This document shows positions 51,945 to 59,877 of a stretch of DNA of 64,000 nt, piece by piece. The position numbers were made by a program, and so were the translations under genes. The notes beneath the pieces were generated by a model that did not search any database, was not told where the DNA came from, and was given only the letters and a program-made list of their open reading frames with translations. How positions within the stretch are numbered: position 1 is the first letter of the stretch; each line of letters begins with the position of its first letter. This stretch comes from Hungatella hathewayi (GTDB taxonomy: Bacteria > Bacillota > Clostridia > Lachnospirales > Lachnospiraceae): NCBI GenBank assembly GCA_025149285.1, contig CP102274.1, positions 2,123,501 to 2,187,500 of the forward strand. The letters run 5' to 3'.

Positions 51945-52814
51945 ATGATACTACCTATTAGAAAAGTGGGGGGAGGCCCTAATATATCAGAGTTGACGGC
52001 AGACCCGGGGGATGTATTGGCTGCCGAGAAATTTATAGGTACCGGAAGCGAGGAGCCGCAGGTGGGAAAAATCGTACAGCGCGGTAGTCCTGAATATGCC
52101 CTGCCGATTAATGGCGTACAGAAGCTTCCGCCTGGAAATTATACCGGGGGGAAAGTGAAGCAAACTATCGAAACTATGGCGGCTCAGAGTATCGGACCAG
52201 GCGCTCGTATGATCACAATCCCAACAGCGGGTAAGTACATGACTGGAGATATTACAATTCGGGCAGTGAAAAATCTTTCCACATCAGTAATAAAAAAAGG
52301 GCAGTACGTCGGCGGTGTAGGACCTGGAACCTGGGAGGGATATGTAAACAAGGATCCTAAAGTACCATATTATTATGGTGCTTTTAATGGAATACAAAGT
52401 ATAACAGCCTTTAAACACCTATTATGGGATAATGTTGGAACTGTATCATTGGAACGAGATCATATCAAAGTCTATGTACGAAATAATACATATTATACAG
52501 CGGTTGTATTCAATGAACCCATAGACCTGACAAATTTAAACAGGTTGATTGTAAGATTGGAATACAGCGGATCGGCACTTGATAACATCGAATTATTCCG
52601 GAATAAGGTAACAGATTATATTTTTGATAACGAAAAATCCAGCAGCCTGAAAAGAAACCCTAACCTGGGAGATAAAGTAGCCGGAATGAATACATCAGGA
52701 ACCGGGGGGGATTATACTCTTAATCTAAGCAGTGTGAGCGGAACTGCGTATCTCTACTTACTGTTTATTTCGCCTGCGGTAACTTCGAAAATTAGAATGG
52801 TTAAATTTGAATAG
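51945..52814 (+). CDS. Phage tail protein, paralogue 2 with C-terminal extension
   Basis: I chose ATG 51,945 (GGAGGG upstream); 289 residues. Residues ~15-130 match paralogue 1 (KFIGTGSEEPQVGK; YALPINGVQKLPPGNYTGGKV; GKYMTGDITIRAVKNLSTSVIKKGQYVG). A further ~150 residues form an unrecognised beta-rich domain ending 'YLYLLFISPAVTSKIRMVKFE', possibly a carbohydrate-binding or receptor-facing unit. Confidence 0.6.
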   Translation: MILPIRKVGGGPNISELTADPGDVLAAEKFIGTGSEEPQVGKIVQRGSPEYALPINGVQKLPPGNYTGGKVKQTIETMAAQSIGPGARMITIPTAGKYMTGDITIRAVKNLSTSVIKKGQYVGGVGPGTWEGYVNKDPKVPYYYGAFNGIQSITAFKHLLWDNVGTVSLERDHIKVYVRNNTYYTAVVFNEPIDLTNLNRLIVRLEYSGSALDNIELFRNKVTDYIFDNEKSSSLKRNPNLGDKVAGMNTSGTGGDYTLNLSSVSGTAYLYLLFISPAVTSKIRMVKFE

Positions 52815-52823
52815 GAGGAAACT

Positions 52824-53735
52824 ATGGCAGTAAGAACAGTACAGGCAATTATCAACGGTGTTACGACTACCCTGACGCTGAACAGCAGCACAGGGAAGTG
52901 GGAAGCCACGGTCACAGCGCCGTCAACATCGTCTTACAACAATAACGACGGGCACTATTACCCGGTGACGATTAAGGCCACAGATGAGGCCGGGAATGCG
53001 ACTACAAAGAACGATACAGATGTGACACTGGGCGGCAGCCTGCGTCTCCGCGTTAAGGAGAAAGTGGCTCCGGTTATCCTAATTACATATCCGACAGCCA
53101 GTGCACTGATCGTCAATAATAAGCCGGCGATCCGCTGGAAAGTTACGGATAATGACTCTGGTGTTAATCCTGATAGCATCAAAATCACGATTGATACAGG
53201 GGAGGCTGTTACCGCAGGGATTGTAAAGACACCGATTACGGGTGGATACGATTGTACTTATACACCTACGGCGGCCCTGGCTGACGGCAGCCATACCATT
53301 AAGGTTGACGCAGCTGACAACGATGGCAATGCCGCGACGCAGAAGAGCGTAACATTTAAGATTGATACCGTACCGCCGACTCTTAACGTGACGGCTCCGG
53401 TTAATGGTCTGATCACCAATAAGGCCGCCTGCACCGTAACAGGTACAACCAATGATATCACCTCAAGCCCGGTTACTGTGACAGTTAAACTTAACAGCGG
53501 CACAGCAGAGGCGGTTCCGGTTGGCGCAGATGGATCGTTCAGCAAGGCGTTGACACTGGCTGCCGGAAGCAACACAATCACGGTTGTGGCAACGGACAGC
53601 GCGGGCAAGTCTACGACGGTGGTCAGGACAGTAACTCTCGATACCGTGGCTCCGACGATCAGGGCCGTAACGCTCACACCTAATCCGGTAGATGCCGGTA
53701 AGACCTATGTAATCAGCGTGGAGGTTACAGACTAA
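52824..53735 (+). CDS. Phage tail protein with bacterial Ig-like repeats
   Basis: A 303-residue Thr/Val-rich protein with about three Ig-like units: residues ~1-75, ~85-180 (VAPVILITYPTASALIVNNKPAIRWKVTDNDSGV...GSHTIKVDAADNDGN) and ~185-275 (VPPTLNVTAPVNGLITNKAACTVTGTT...TITVVATDSAGKSTTV). Ig-like repeats on phage tails commonly bind surface polysaccharide weakly. Ribosome site AGGAGG. No defects. Confidence 0.8.
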   Translation: MAVRTVQAIINGVTTTLTLNSSTGKWEATVTAPSTSSYNNNDGHYYPVTIKATDEAGNATTKNDTDVTLGGSLRLRVKEKVAPVILITYPTASALIVNNKPAIRWKVTDNDSGVNPDSIKITIDTGEAVTAGIVKTPITGGYDCTYTPTAALADGSHTIKVDAADNDGNAATQKSVTFKIDTVPPTLNVTAPVNGLITNKAACTVTGTTNDITSSPVTVTVKLNSGTAEAVPVGADGSFSKALTLAAGSNTITVVATDSAGKSTTVVRTVTLDTVAPTIRAVTLTPNPVDAGKTYVISVEVTD

Positions 53736-53747
53736 GGAGGCGATACC

Positions 53748-54341
53748 ATGGCAGTAGCGCGAGTATTTGGCCGCGTAGATGGTGCAGAGGTGGTTATGGA
53801 GCAGACACAGGGGGACATATGGTCAGTACCGGTACCCCTGGACTATGACGGTGAGTATGTAGTGGAGATAATCGCGGAGGACGGCGCCGGTAACCAGTCA
53901 TATATGGCTAAGATGCTGTTTTGTGTGGACTCCTCCGGGCTATGCGTGCAAGTACTTCCGATCCCGTATTTTGCCGAGCTCCTTGACAGCATATACCACG
54001 CTGATGTGCTCCCGGCATTATTTTCCGCGGAGCTGTTAGAACCGTGTTGCCAGAGTGGGGGGGGGGTAAATATGCAGAAAATTATATTTGATATTGGAGA
54101 ACACCGCCACGTCCGTTTAAAAATCCATGCAGCACAGGACGCACCATTTCGTATAAAGTCCGCATCATGGGAGCTGTTGCGAGGAAATACCCTGGAAGCT
54201 TCCGGGGAATGCGAGATAGATGAACATATTATTGATGCATATATCGAGGCCCCGCCCGGTAAAACGTCTTATATTCTTCGCGTTATCTATAAGATCAATG
54301 ACGAGACTCTGGTGGAGCAACTGGATTTGGTGGTGGTGTGA
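53748..54341 (+). CDS. Two phage tail ORFs joined in frame by a G10 tract
   Basis: 197 residues as read. Residues 1-106 are one unit (MAVARVFGRVDGAEVVM...AYMAKMLF-like 'SYMAKMLFCVDSSGLCVQVLPIPYFAELLD...AELLEPCCQSGGG'). Ten G (54,057-54,066) and TAAATATG follow, then MQKIIFDIGEHRHVRLKIHA at ATG 54,072. With G9 the first ORF would stop at TAA directly after the tract, and the tract itself would be the ribosome site for the second ORF. Fusion may be a length variant or a sequencing error. Confidence 0.7.
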   Translation: MAVARVFGRVDGAEVVMEQTQGDIWSVPVPLDYDGEYVVEIIAEDGAGNQSYMAKMLFCVDSSGLCVQVLPIPYFAELLDSIYHADVLPALFSAELLEPCCQSGGGVNMQKIIFDIGEHRHVRLKIHAAQDAPFRIKSASWELLRGNTLEASGECEIDEHIIDAYIEAPPGKTSYILRVIYKINDETLVEQLDLVVV

Positions 54342-54562
54342 TGGCAGATTTGTATATACAGTCAGTCAAGATTACACCAAATCCAGTGACAACGAAGGCA
54401 CAATTTAAGATAGAGGTTGAGATATATACCTTATTCCCTGCGGCGGATTTATATCCGGCGCTTGATTTATATCCCGGAGAAGATTTGTTCGGACTCTTCC
54501 CGCAGGAGGAGATATTCCCTGGGACCAATGTATACCCAATAGAAGGAGGAATGTCAGAATGA
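54341..54562 (+). CDS. Small phage tail protein with LYP repeats
   Basis: I chose ATG 54,341; 73 residues. An N-terminal strand 'MADLYIQSVKITPNPVTTKAQFKIEVEI' resembles the end of the Ig-like gene (ITLTPNPVDAGKTYVISVEV). A repetitive DLYP/DLYPGEDLF region follows. Similar 'P-D-x-YP' wording appears in the hub protein. Coupled to the fibre gene by a 4-bp overlap. Confidence 0.6.
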   Translation: MADLYIQSVKITPNPVTTKAQFKIEVEIYTLFPAADLYPALDLYPGEDLFGLFPQEEIFPGTNVYPIEGGMSE

Positions 54563-55164
54563 CAATAAGTAATTTTGTGGCCTACGTAAAGCAGGCATGG
54601 AAAAACAAACCGGATACCAGCACGCCGCTGTCTGCGGCCAGGCTCACGCATCTGGAAGATGGTATCAAGGGCAACAGTGACGCCATCGAGAAGATAGCGG
54701 CGGCGGTGGTGAGCCAGATTGTGAATGATCCCAATAAGATAGCCAGTATGGCCTCGCTGTATAGTGTTAATCAGGCCGTTACTCAGCTAAATAGTGATTT
54801 AGCATCGGTGAATAGTAAAATGCCGACCGATCTAACTTATATTACATCAGTAATGCCAAGGATCAAAGATATCATTGGCATAGAAGGACAAAGTTACCAG
54901 CTATTAAGTGATGTAGCATATGCGATATCCGTCAAAGGAATAAAGTCTGGAGGGTTTGGTTTTAATAATCAACTTTATTCAGACCGGCCAGTAAATACTA
55001 GCAATTGGGGGTATGTTGAATACTTTCAGCATGCGGATAATTATGTTACAGTTAAGTTGTATCCAGAATCATCTCTTGACATTTTTATTCGCCGTTTTAC
55101 GATAAACACCATGACATGGAACACTGATTGGAGAAAACTCTCAACAACAGACGTAGTAAATTGA
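54559..55164 (+). CDS. Tail fibre protein with switchable C-terminus (expressed cassette 1)
   Basis: 201 residues. Residues 1-81 are constant (helical, 'TPLSAARLTHLEDGIKGNSDAIEKIA'). At codons NSDL (54,790-54,801) the gene contains the recombination site ATAGTGATTTAG, and the remaining ~120 residues form cassette 1, ending in a pyocin-knob-like unit (DIFIRRFTINTMTWNTDWRKLST). The stop TGA is half of TGATCA, shared with the opposed cassette 2. Inversion would replace the receptor-facing C-terminus. Confidence 0.85.
   Translation: MTISNFVAYVKQAWKNKPDTSTPLSAARLTHLEDGIKGNSDAIEKIAAAVVSQIVNDPNKIASMASLYSVNQAVTQLNSDLASVNSKMPTDLTYITSVMPRIKDIIGIEGQSYQLLSDVAYAISVKGIKSGGFGFNNQLYSDRPVNTSNWGYVEYFQHADNYVTVKLYPESSLDIFIRRFTINTMTWNTDWRKLSTTDVVN
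54791..54802 (+). repeat. Fibre recombination site 1 (+)
   Basis: ATAGTGATTTAG within the fibre gene, flanked as GCTAAAT-AGTG-ATTTAGC: 7-bp inverted arms around a 4-bp spacer. Further copies: 55,434-55,445 (-), 56,665-56,676 (+), 57,194-57,205 (-). Confidence 0.8.
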
Positions 55165-55445
55165 TCATTTTTGTACCCAACCTGAGTTCCACTGTCCGTT
55201 AAAAAGGGTCCGATAAAATGAGCTTAATTCTCCACCGTATCTATGAGCAATGACCATGATTCGAGACGTATCGTTTTCTTTAATAATTTCTATTGCAAAC
55301 TCAGCAGCTTGCAGAGGAATATCTGGTGGAAAATAAGGAGCTGCAACAAAGAGATTATGTACATTATCCCCCATATTTTTTATAGCATCAAGTAATGTTC
55401 CCGATGTAATAGTTATTGCGTTCAAACGCTTGTCTAAATCACTAT
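55165..55445 (-). CDS. Silent tail-fibre C-terminal cassette 2
   Basis: The minus-strand frame has no need of a start codon: reading from the site (55,445-55,434) in the register used by the fibre gene gives NSDLDKRLNAITITSGTLLD and then ~80 more residues to 'FYRTLFNGQWNSGWVQK', another knob-like ending. The stop is the other half of TGATCA. An internal ATG at 55,425 is incidental. Inversion between sites 1 and 2 (about 655 bp) would fuse this to the fibre. Confidence 0.8.
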
Positions 55446-55525
55446 TTTACTTAGTAACGAACATGATCGGTGGACGATATAAGGCCCTACCCTTTACAAT
55501 GAACAGTGAAGGAGGGCTTATTTAT

Positions 55526-56545
55526 ATGGTAGAAAAGATACTCGAAAATGTAGTCAATGAGATGGCACCGCATCTCAGCCAAGAGCAGCTGGAGCACCTA
55601 AGCAACGTATTATACGTCAATTTCCATGGCCTCGAGGTCCAGGAACAATGCACGGAGCTGGCGGCCACCGGCGAAGACGGTGACGAGGCAAAGATCCGGA
55701 TGTTTGTGGCGAGTAAAAAGGCGGTAAACCGGCAGAACAATACGCTTAAGCAATACACCCGGGAGATCTGCAATATGCTGGATTTCCTGGGGAAGCGCCT
55801 GGAGGATATCACCGGCATGGATCTGCGGTATTATTACGGTGTGATGAGGGAGCGCCGAGGGATTAAGATGTCAACGATGCAGACACGGCTCCATTACCTG
55901 TCCAGCTTCTGGGACTTTATGATCACAGAGGATCTGGTGAGCAGCAATCCAGTTAAAAAGGTAGGTCTATTAAAGATCGAGAAGACAATCAAAAAGCCGT
56001 TCTCGGCAGCAGAGATGGAAGCGCTGCGGACCAGCTGCAGCGAGCTGCGGGATCGAGCGCTGGTAGAATTTCTATATAGTACCGGCGTCAGGGTTTCGGA
56101 ACTGGTATCGCTTAACGTGGGAGATATTGAGATGGGGAAACAAGAACTTATTGTATATGGTAAGGGTAGCAAGGAGAGAAAGACATATTTGACAGATGGA
56201 GCTAAGTTCTATCTGCGCCGATATCTTAGGACGCGCTGTGAAAATGAAGGAATGACCATGGAGGAGTTACAGGGCCGGCCGTTGTTCGCGACGCTGGACC
56301 GGCCGCATGGCCGCCTGACGGTAGCCGGGGTACAGTATATGCTCCGCCAGTTGGGGCGGAGAGCCGGAGTTGAGGGAGTGCACCCACATCGATTCCGTCG
56401 GACGATCGCAACGGATCTTTTATCCCGTGGAATGCCGATCGAGCAGGTCAAGGAGTTCCTGGGACACGAGAAGCTAGACACGACAATGATCTATTGTACC
56501 GTTAAGACCGAAAGCGTCCAGGCATCGCATAGAAAATACGCTTAA
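55526..56545 (+). CDS. Tyrosine recombinase of the tail-fibre switch
   Basis: I chose ATG 55,526 (GGAGGG nine bases upstream); 339 residues. A core-binding N-domain (NNTLKQYTREICNMLDFLGKRLEDI) and catalytic domain with Arg (YSTGVRVSELVSLN), Lys (GKGSKERKTYL), H-x-x-R (HPHRFRRTIATDLL) and His...Tyr (FLGHEKLDTTMIYC). It is XerC/D-like. Lying between two pairs of opposed fibre cassettes, it is the obvious shufflase. It is not at the prophage end, so not the phage integrase. Confidence 0.88.
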   Translation: MVEKILENVVNEMAPHLSQEQLEHLSNVLYVNFHGLEVQEQCTELAATGEDGDEAKIRMFVASKKAVNRQNNTLKQYTREICNMLDFLGKRLEDITGMDLRYYYGVMRERRGIKMSTMQTRLHYLSSFWDFMITEDLVSSNPVKKVGLLKIEKTIKKPFSAAEMEALRTSCSELRDRALVEFLYSTGVRVSELVSLNVGDIEMGKQELIVYGKGSKERKTYLTDGAKFYLRRYLRTRCENEGMTMEELQGRPLFATLDRPHGRLTVAGVQYMLRQLGRRAGVEGVHPHRFRRTIATDLLSRGMPIEQVKEFLGHEKLDTTMIYCTVKTESVQASHRKYA

Positions 56546-56664
56546 AAACTGTATATTATATGCTGATTTAAGCGGGCTTTTGGGGTCGCTCTATTAAGTT
56601 TACCCTGATGGCCATGCAAGCGCGGGAAACGGGCAAAATGAAGGTGATATGAGCACTGAATGAT

Positions 56665-56864
56665 ATAGTGATTTAGCTATCGTTGGAAACGTTAATGGTA
56701 TGGAATTCGGCACTGACGGCGAAAAAAGATATTTTGTTTTTAAACATAACGATGGATCAAAATCGTCGCTGGAATTTTATAATAATGGTGTCAATCTGGT
56801 AAGGTATAATCCCAAAACAGCACAATGGGAAATTATATGGTCAATACCAGTAACGGTAAATTGA
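56665..56864 (+). CDS. Silent tail-fibre C-terminal cassette 3
   Basis: Read in the fibre register from site 3, the plus strand encodes SDLAIVGNVNGMEFGTDGEK, then FVFKHNDGSKSSLEFYNNGV, and ends 'WSIPVTVN' at the TGA of TGATCA. No start codon or ribosome site precedes it; the 120 bp between the recombinase stop and the site hold no gene I recognise. Short (~63 residues), beta-rich, likely an alternative receptor-binding tip. Confidence 0.75.
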
Positions 56865-56870
56865 TCATTT

Positions 56871-57205
56871 TTACGCGGAAATAAAGGCTATTTGACCGTA
56901 TAATACCTTGTTGGCAGGGATAGCTGCACCGGTATAGTTTGCAACATAAAACTTGCCATCAGGCGACGAATAGCAGTAGTACGGTTTACCATCAGATGTC
57001 GTCAGCACACAATTGGCCTTTTTACTGGGTATACCTTCCGCAATCGAGATAAGCTCGTATGTAGCCCCAGAAGCAAGTTCTTTTTTTGTCGTAAGCTCAA
57101 AACTCAGTGTCGTTAGTCTTCCTAAATTTTGCCAAATGATCTTGCCAGTGAAACTGGCGCTCGTTATATTTGATGTCTCGCCGATTGCCACAGCTAAATC
57201 ACTAT
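56871..57205 (-). CDS. Silent tail-fibre C-terminal cassette 4
   Basis: From site 4 on the minus strand in the fibre register: SDLAVAIGETSNITSASFTG and on to 'YYCYSSPDGKFYVANYTGAAIPANKVLYGQIAFISA', about 108 residues, stop TAA just before the junction. A beta-rich tip domain different from the other three. It has an ATG (57,191) but no ribosome site, so it is probably silent until moved. Confidence 0.75.
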
Positions 57206-57240
57206 ATCATTTAGTCAACACCATAAAAATGGAAAATTCA

Positions 57241-57262
57241 GGCCCACATTGGGCCTTTTATT
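57241..57262 (+). terminator. Terminator after the fibre cassettes
   Basis: GGCCC-ACATT-GGGCC followed by TTTTATT. It closes the switchable region before the next tail gene. Confidence 0.6.
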
Positions 57263-57295
57263 ATACATAAAAATTCAGAAAGGAAGTAAAAAGTC

Positions 57296-58027
57296 ATGGA
57301 AAAAATTAAAATTGGAACTCAGGAGGCACTTTTTGAGATCGAGTCGATCCGTCCGGTATCGGAAAATGTCATGCAGCTTGTATTTCCTGATACCATGCCA
57401 TCTGTATGGGGGGATATTACCATCTATACGGACGACGGAACAGAAGCTACTACGATCACAGGATATGAGACTCTGTATCGTGACGAGGGACAGACAGTGT
57501 ATCTCAGTAATGATGGAAGTGTCTATACAGCGCCTGAGACGCCAGAGGGACCGGGAGAACCGCCGGAGCCATATATTCCAACACTGGAGGAGCTGCAGGC
57601 CGCAAAACGCCGGGAGATATCCGTAGCTTGCCAGCAGATTATCTATCAGGGCGTGAATGTTCCACTATCAGATGGCAGTACCGATCATTTCTCGTTGACG
57701 ATCGAGGACCAGCTTAATCTTTTCGGTAAGCAGATCCAGGTAACCTCTGGTGCTGCTCAAATTGAGTATCATGCCGACGGACAGCCATGCCGCTATTACA
57801 CTGCAGCAGATATGCAGGCCATTATCACAGCGGCCATGTGGCACGTAAGCTACCACACGACCTATTGCAATGCACTTAATATGTGGATTGCCGGCTGCCA
57901 GACCGCGGAAGAGGTACAGGACATCTCTTATGGCGCTGACGTGCCTGTTGAGTATCAGAGCGAGGTACTGCAGGCATATCTGGTAGATATTGCGGCGCAG
58001 GCTGGAGGAGGAACCAGACATGCGTAA
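57296..58027 (+). CDS. Phage tail-associated protein (DUF4376-like C-terminal region)
   Basis: A 243-residue protein: beta-rich N-terminus (LFEIESIRPVSENVMQLVFPDTMP...GDITIYTDDGTEATTITGYETLY), Pro-rich linker (PEGPGEPPEPYIPTLEELQAAKRREIS), and an alpha/beta C-terminus 'GSTDHFSLTIEDQLNLFGKQIQVTSGAAQIEYHADGQPCRYYTAADMQAI' as in DUF4376-type proteins of phage tails. Outside the switch region, so constant. Role in baseplate inferred. Confidence 0.65.
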   Translation: MEKIKIGTQEALFEIESIRPVSENVMQLVFPDTMPSVWGDITIYTDDGTEATTITGYETLYRDEGQTVYLSNDGSVYTAPETPEGPGEPPEPYIPTLEELQAAKRREISVACQQIIYQGVNVPLSDGSTDHFSLTIEDQLNLFGKQIQVTSGAAQIEYHADGQPCRYYTAADMQAIITAAMWHVSYHTTYCNALNMWIAGCQTAEEVQDISYGADVPVEYQSEVLQAYLVDIAAQAGGGTRHA

Positions 58028-58427
58028 GTACCTGGCTCTAATGGCCACCGGCGGCTTGCTGTACGTGATTCTGGAACTAACATGGCGCGGCCGGAGCCAC
58101 TGGACTATGTTTTTATTGGGCGGTATCTGTTTCGCGGCCCTCGGCCTGATCAACGAGATCCTGCCATGGAGCATGGCATTGTGGAAGCAGATCCTGATCG
58201 GCACTGGTATCATCACAGCACTGGAATTCCTGACCGGTTGTGTGGTCAACCTGTGTCTTGGCTGGAACATATGGGATTACAGTCACCTGCCTGGTAACAT
58301 ACTCGGTCAGATCTGCCCACAGTATTGCCTTCTGTGGCTGTCGGTAAGCCTGGCCGGGATCGTCCTGGACGACTGGCTGCGGTACTGGTGGTGGGGTGAG
58401 GAGAGGCCGAAGTATAAAATGATATAG
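58020..58427 (+). CDS. Phage-encoded CmpB-type membrane protein (ABC_trans_CmpB family)
   Basis: I chose ATG 58,020 (GGAGGAGGAA upstream); 135 residues with four hydrophobic helices (YLALMATGGLLYVILELTW; FLLGGICFAALGLINEIL; ILIGTGIITALEFLTGCVVN; YCLLWLSVSLAGIVLDDWLRYW). The 'ELTGC.VNL.LGWNIWDYS' region is typical of CmpB-like permease proteins, which often sit next to holins in Clostridia phages. Despite the family name an ABC role is doubtful here; lysis help is possible. Confidence 0.75.
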   Translation: MRKYLALMATGGLLYVILELTWRGRSHWTMFLLGGICFAALGLINEILPWSMALWKQILIGTGIITALEFLTGCVVNLCLGWNIWDYSHLPGNILGQICPQYCLLWLSVSLAGIVLDDWLRYWWWGEERPKYKMI

Positions 58428-58448
58428 AAGAAAGTGAGGAGATGAGCT

Positions 58449-58904
58449 ATGAAATTTATCGATAAATATAATGCAGTTGTAGGAGCAGCAGTAACCGTGT
58501 TGACAGCGATCTTCGGAGTGTATTGGTACGTCTTTGCTGGATATTTACTTTGTAATGCACTGGACTACATAACAGGCTGGGCAAAGGCCAGGAAGACGCA
58601 TAAGGAGTCGAGCAGTATCGGGATTGTAGGAATTGTTAAGAAGGTAGGATACTGGATTATCGTCCTGGTGGCTTTCATGATTCCGGAACTGTTTATTCAT
58701 CTGGGACAGGACTTACTGGGGGTCAATTTAAGTTTCCTGGCACTGCTGGGGTGGTTTACTCTGGCGACGCTTCTGATTAATGAGATCCGCAGTATCTTAG
58801 AGAATCTGGTGGAGTATGGCATCAATGTTCCTGATTTCCTGATTAAGGGTTTAGCGATCACAGAAAAGCTTATCAGCGCCGGAGCAGATACGGGTGAGAA
58901 ATAG
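58449..58904 (+). CDS. Phage holin (phage_holin_4/toxin secretion family)
   Basis: A 151-residue protein with three hydrophobic segments (AVVGAAVTVLTAIFGVYWYVFAGYLLCNALDYITG; GYWIIVLVAFMIPELFIHL; FLALLGWFTLATLLINEI), the 'DYITGWAKA' and 'ARKTHKESSSIGIVGIVKKVGYW' motifs of Bacillus/Clostridium holins, and a soluble tail 'RSILENLVEYGINVPDFLIKGL'. It permeabilises the membrane for the amidase downstream. Confidence 0.92.
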   Translation: MKFIDKYNAVVGAAVTVLTAIFGVYWYVFAGYLLCNALDYITGWAKARKTHKESSSIGIVGIVKKVGYWIIVLVAFMIPELFIHLGQDLLGVNLSFLALLGWFTLATLLINEIRSILENLVEYGINVPDFLIKGLAITEKLISAGADTGEK

Positions 58905-59003
58905 TTTCGACGGTCGAAACTCCCGGCCGGCAGGGTGAGAGCCGGAGCTGTTGCGATATCGCAATGAGGTATGATATTATAACTTGTAGCGTTACAAGTT
59001 TTT
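58903..59003. ncRNA. Cluster of hairpins between holin and amidase genes
   Basis: Consecutive inverted repeats: AGTTTCGA/TCGAAACT (58,903-58,921), CCGGC/GCCGG, the 14-bp palindrome TTGCGATATCGCAA (58,951-58,964) and AACTTGTA/TACAAGTT (58,981-59,000) followed by TTTT. The last could be a terminator; the whole may be a structured RNA regulating lysis timing. No ORF. Confidence 0.45.
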
Positions 59004-59045
59004 GGGCTTGGAGGTCCTGGGCTCTTTTTAGATTGGAGGCTAACT

Positions 59046-59795
59046 ATGTTACCTATTACAAAACAGATCAAACAGATCAATTGCTATGCAAGCCAGAATC
59101 ACCCAAAGTACATCGTAATCCATGAGACTGATAATTTCAACAAAGGTGCCGGAGCAGAAGCACATTCCCGCGCGCATAACAAAGGCAATCTGTCTACCTC
59201 AGTCCATTATTACGTTGATGATGTAGCAATCTACCAGACACTCAACCATACAGACGGTGCATGGGCGGTCGGCAAGCAGTACGGCACGCCGCTGGTGGCC
59301 GGAGTCAATAACAACAACACGATCAACATCGAGATCTGCGTTAATCCGGACAGCAACTATGATAAAGCCCGGCTTAACTGTGTGGATCTGGTACGGCATC
59401 TGATGCAGGAGACTGAAATCCCTGCCGATCACGTGATCCGGCACTACGATGCGAAACGCAAATGGTGCCCGCGCAAGATGATGGACAGCCCAGAGTTATG
59501 GACGGACTTCTGCCTGCGGGTCCGCGGCCAGGTGGACGAGGTGAAGAGCTTCGAGGACGGAGCCGGGAACTGGCATTTTACGATTAATGGCGAGTTGCAG
59601 AAGACGCGCTGGGTAAAATATAAGAATAAGTGGTTCTACGTGGACGATTCCGGGAACATGGTAACCGGTTATGCGGTTATCGGAGGCCTGGTCTATATGC
59701 TTAACCCATCAAAGGCTGATATGGCGACATACGGGGCGCTGATGGTAACGAACAACCTTACACAGGGCAATCTTGAGGTGCAGTGGGTGGAATAG
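59046..59795 (+). CDS. Phage endolysin, N-acetylmuramoyl-L-alanine amidase
   Basis: A 249-residue amidase_2 endolysin: 'YIVIHETDNFNKGAGAEAHSRAHN' (first zinc His), 'STSVHYYVDDVAIYQTLNHTDGAWAVG', 'TINIEICVNPDSNYDKARLN' and 'HVIRHYDAKRKWCPRKM' (second His and Cys). The C-terminal ~70 residues contain a choline-binding-like repeat (GNWHFTINGELQKTRWVKYKNKWFYVDDSGNMVTGYAV). It cuts the stem peptide from MurNAc at lysis. Confidence 0.95.
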   Translation: MLPITKQIKQINCYASQNHPKYIVIHETDNFNKGAGAEAHSRAHNKGNLSTSVHYYVDDVAIYQTLNHTDGAWAVGKQYGTPLVAGVNNNNTINIEICVNPDSNYDKARLNCVDLVRHLMQETEIPADHVIRHYDAKRKWCPRKMMDSPELWTDFCLRVRGQVDEVKSFEDGAGNWHFTINGELQKTRWVKYKNKWFYVDDSGNMVTGYAVIGGLVYMLNPSKADMATYGALMVTNNLTQGNLEVQWVE

Positions 59796-59877
59796 CAAAC
59801 AACAGAATAATGATGCGACTGAAGCTCTGGGAGGAATCCCGGGGCTTTTCTATTGCAAGATGCAGAAAGGAATTAAT

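Larger units (their letters stand above)
56659..57211. other. Cassette pair 3/4 bounded by 20-bp inverted repeats
   Basis: AATGATATAGTGATTTAGCT at 56,659-56,678 has its exact reverse complement at 57,192-57,211. They enclose two convergent cassettes meeting at GTAAATTGATCATTTTT (56,856-56,872). The same 17-bp junction joins cassettes 1 and 2 (55,156-55,172). Confidence 0.85.

Noticed and set aside
55165..55425. Independent 86-aa minus-strand gene next to the fibre gene
   Set aside because: Its ATG has no ribosome site and the frame extends back into the recombination site in the fibre register, so it is better read as silent cassette 2.
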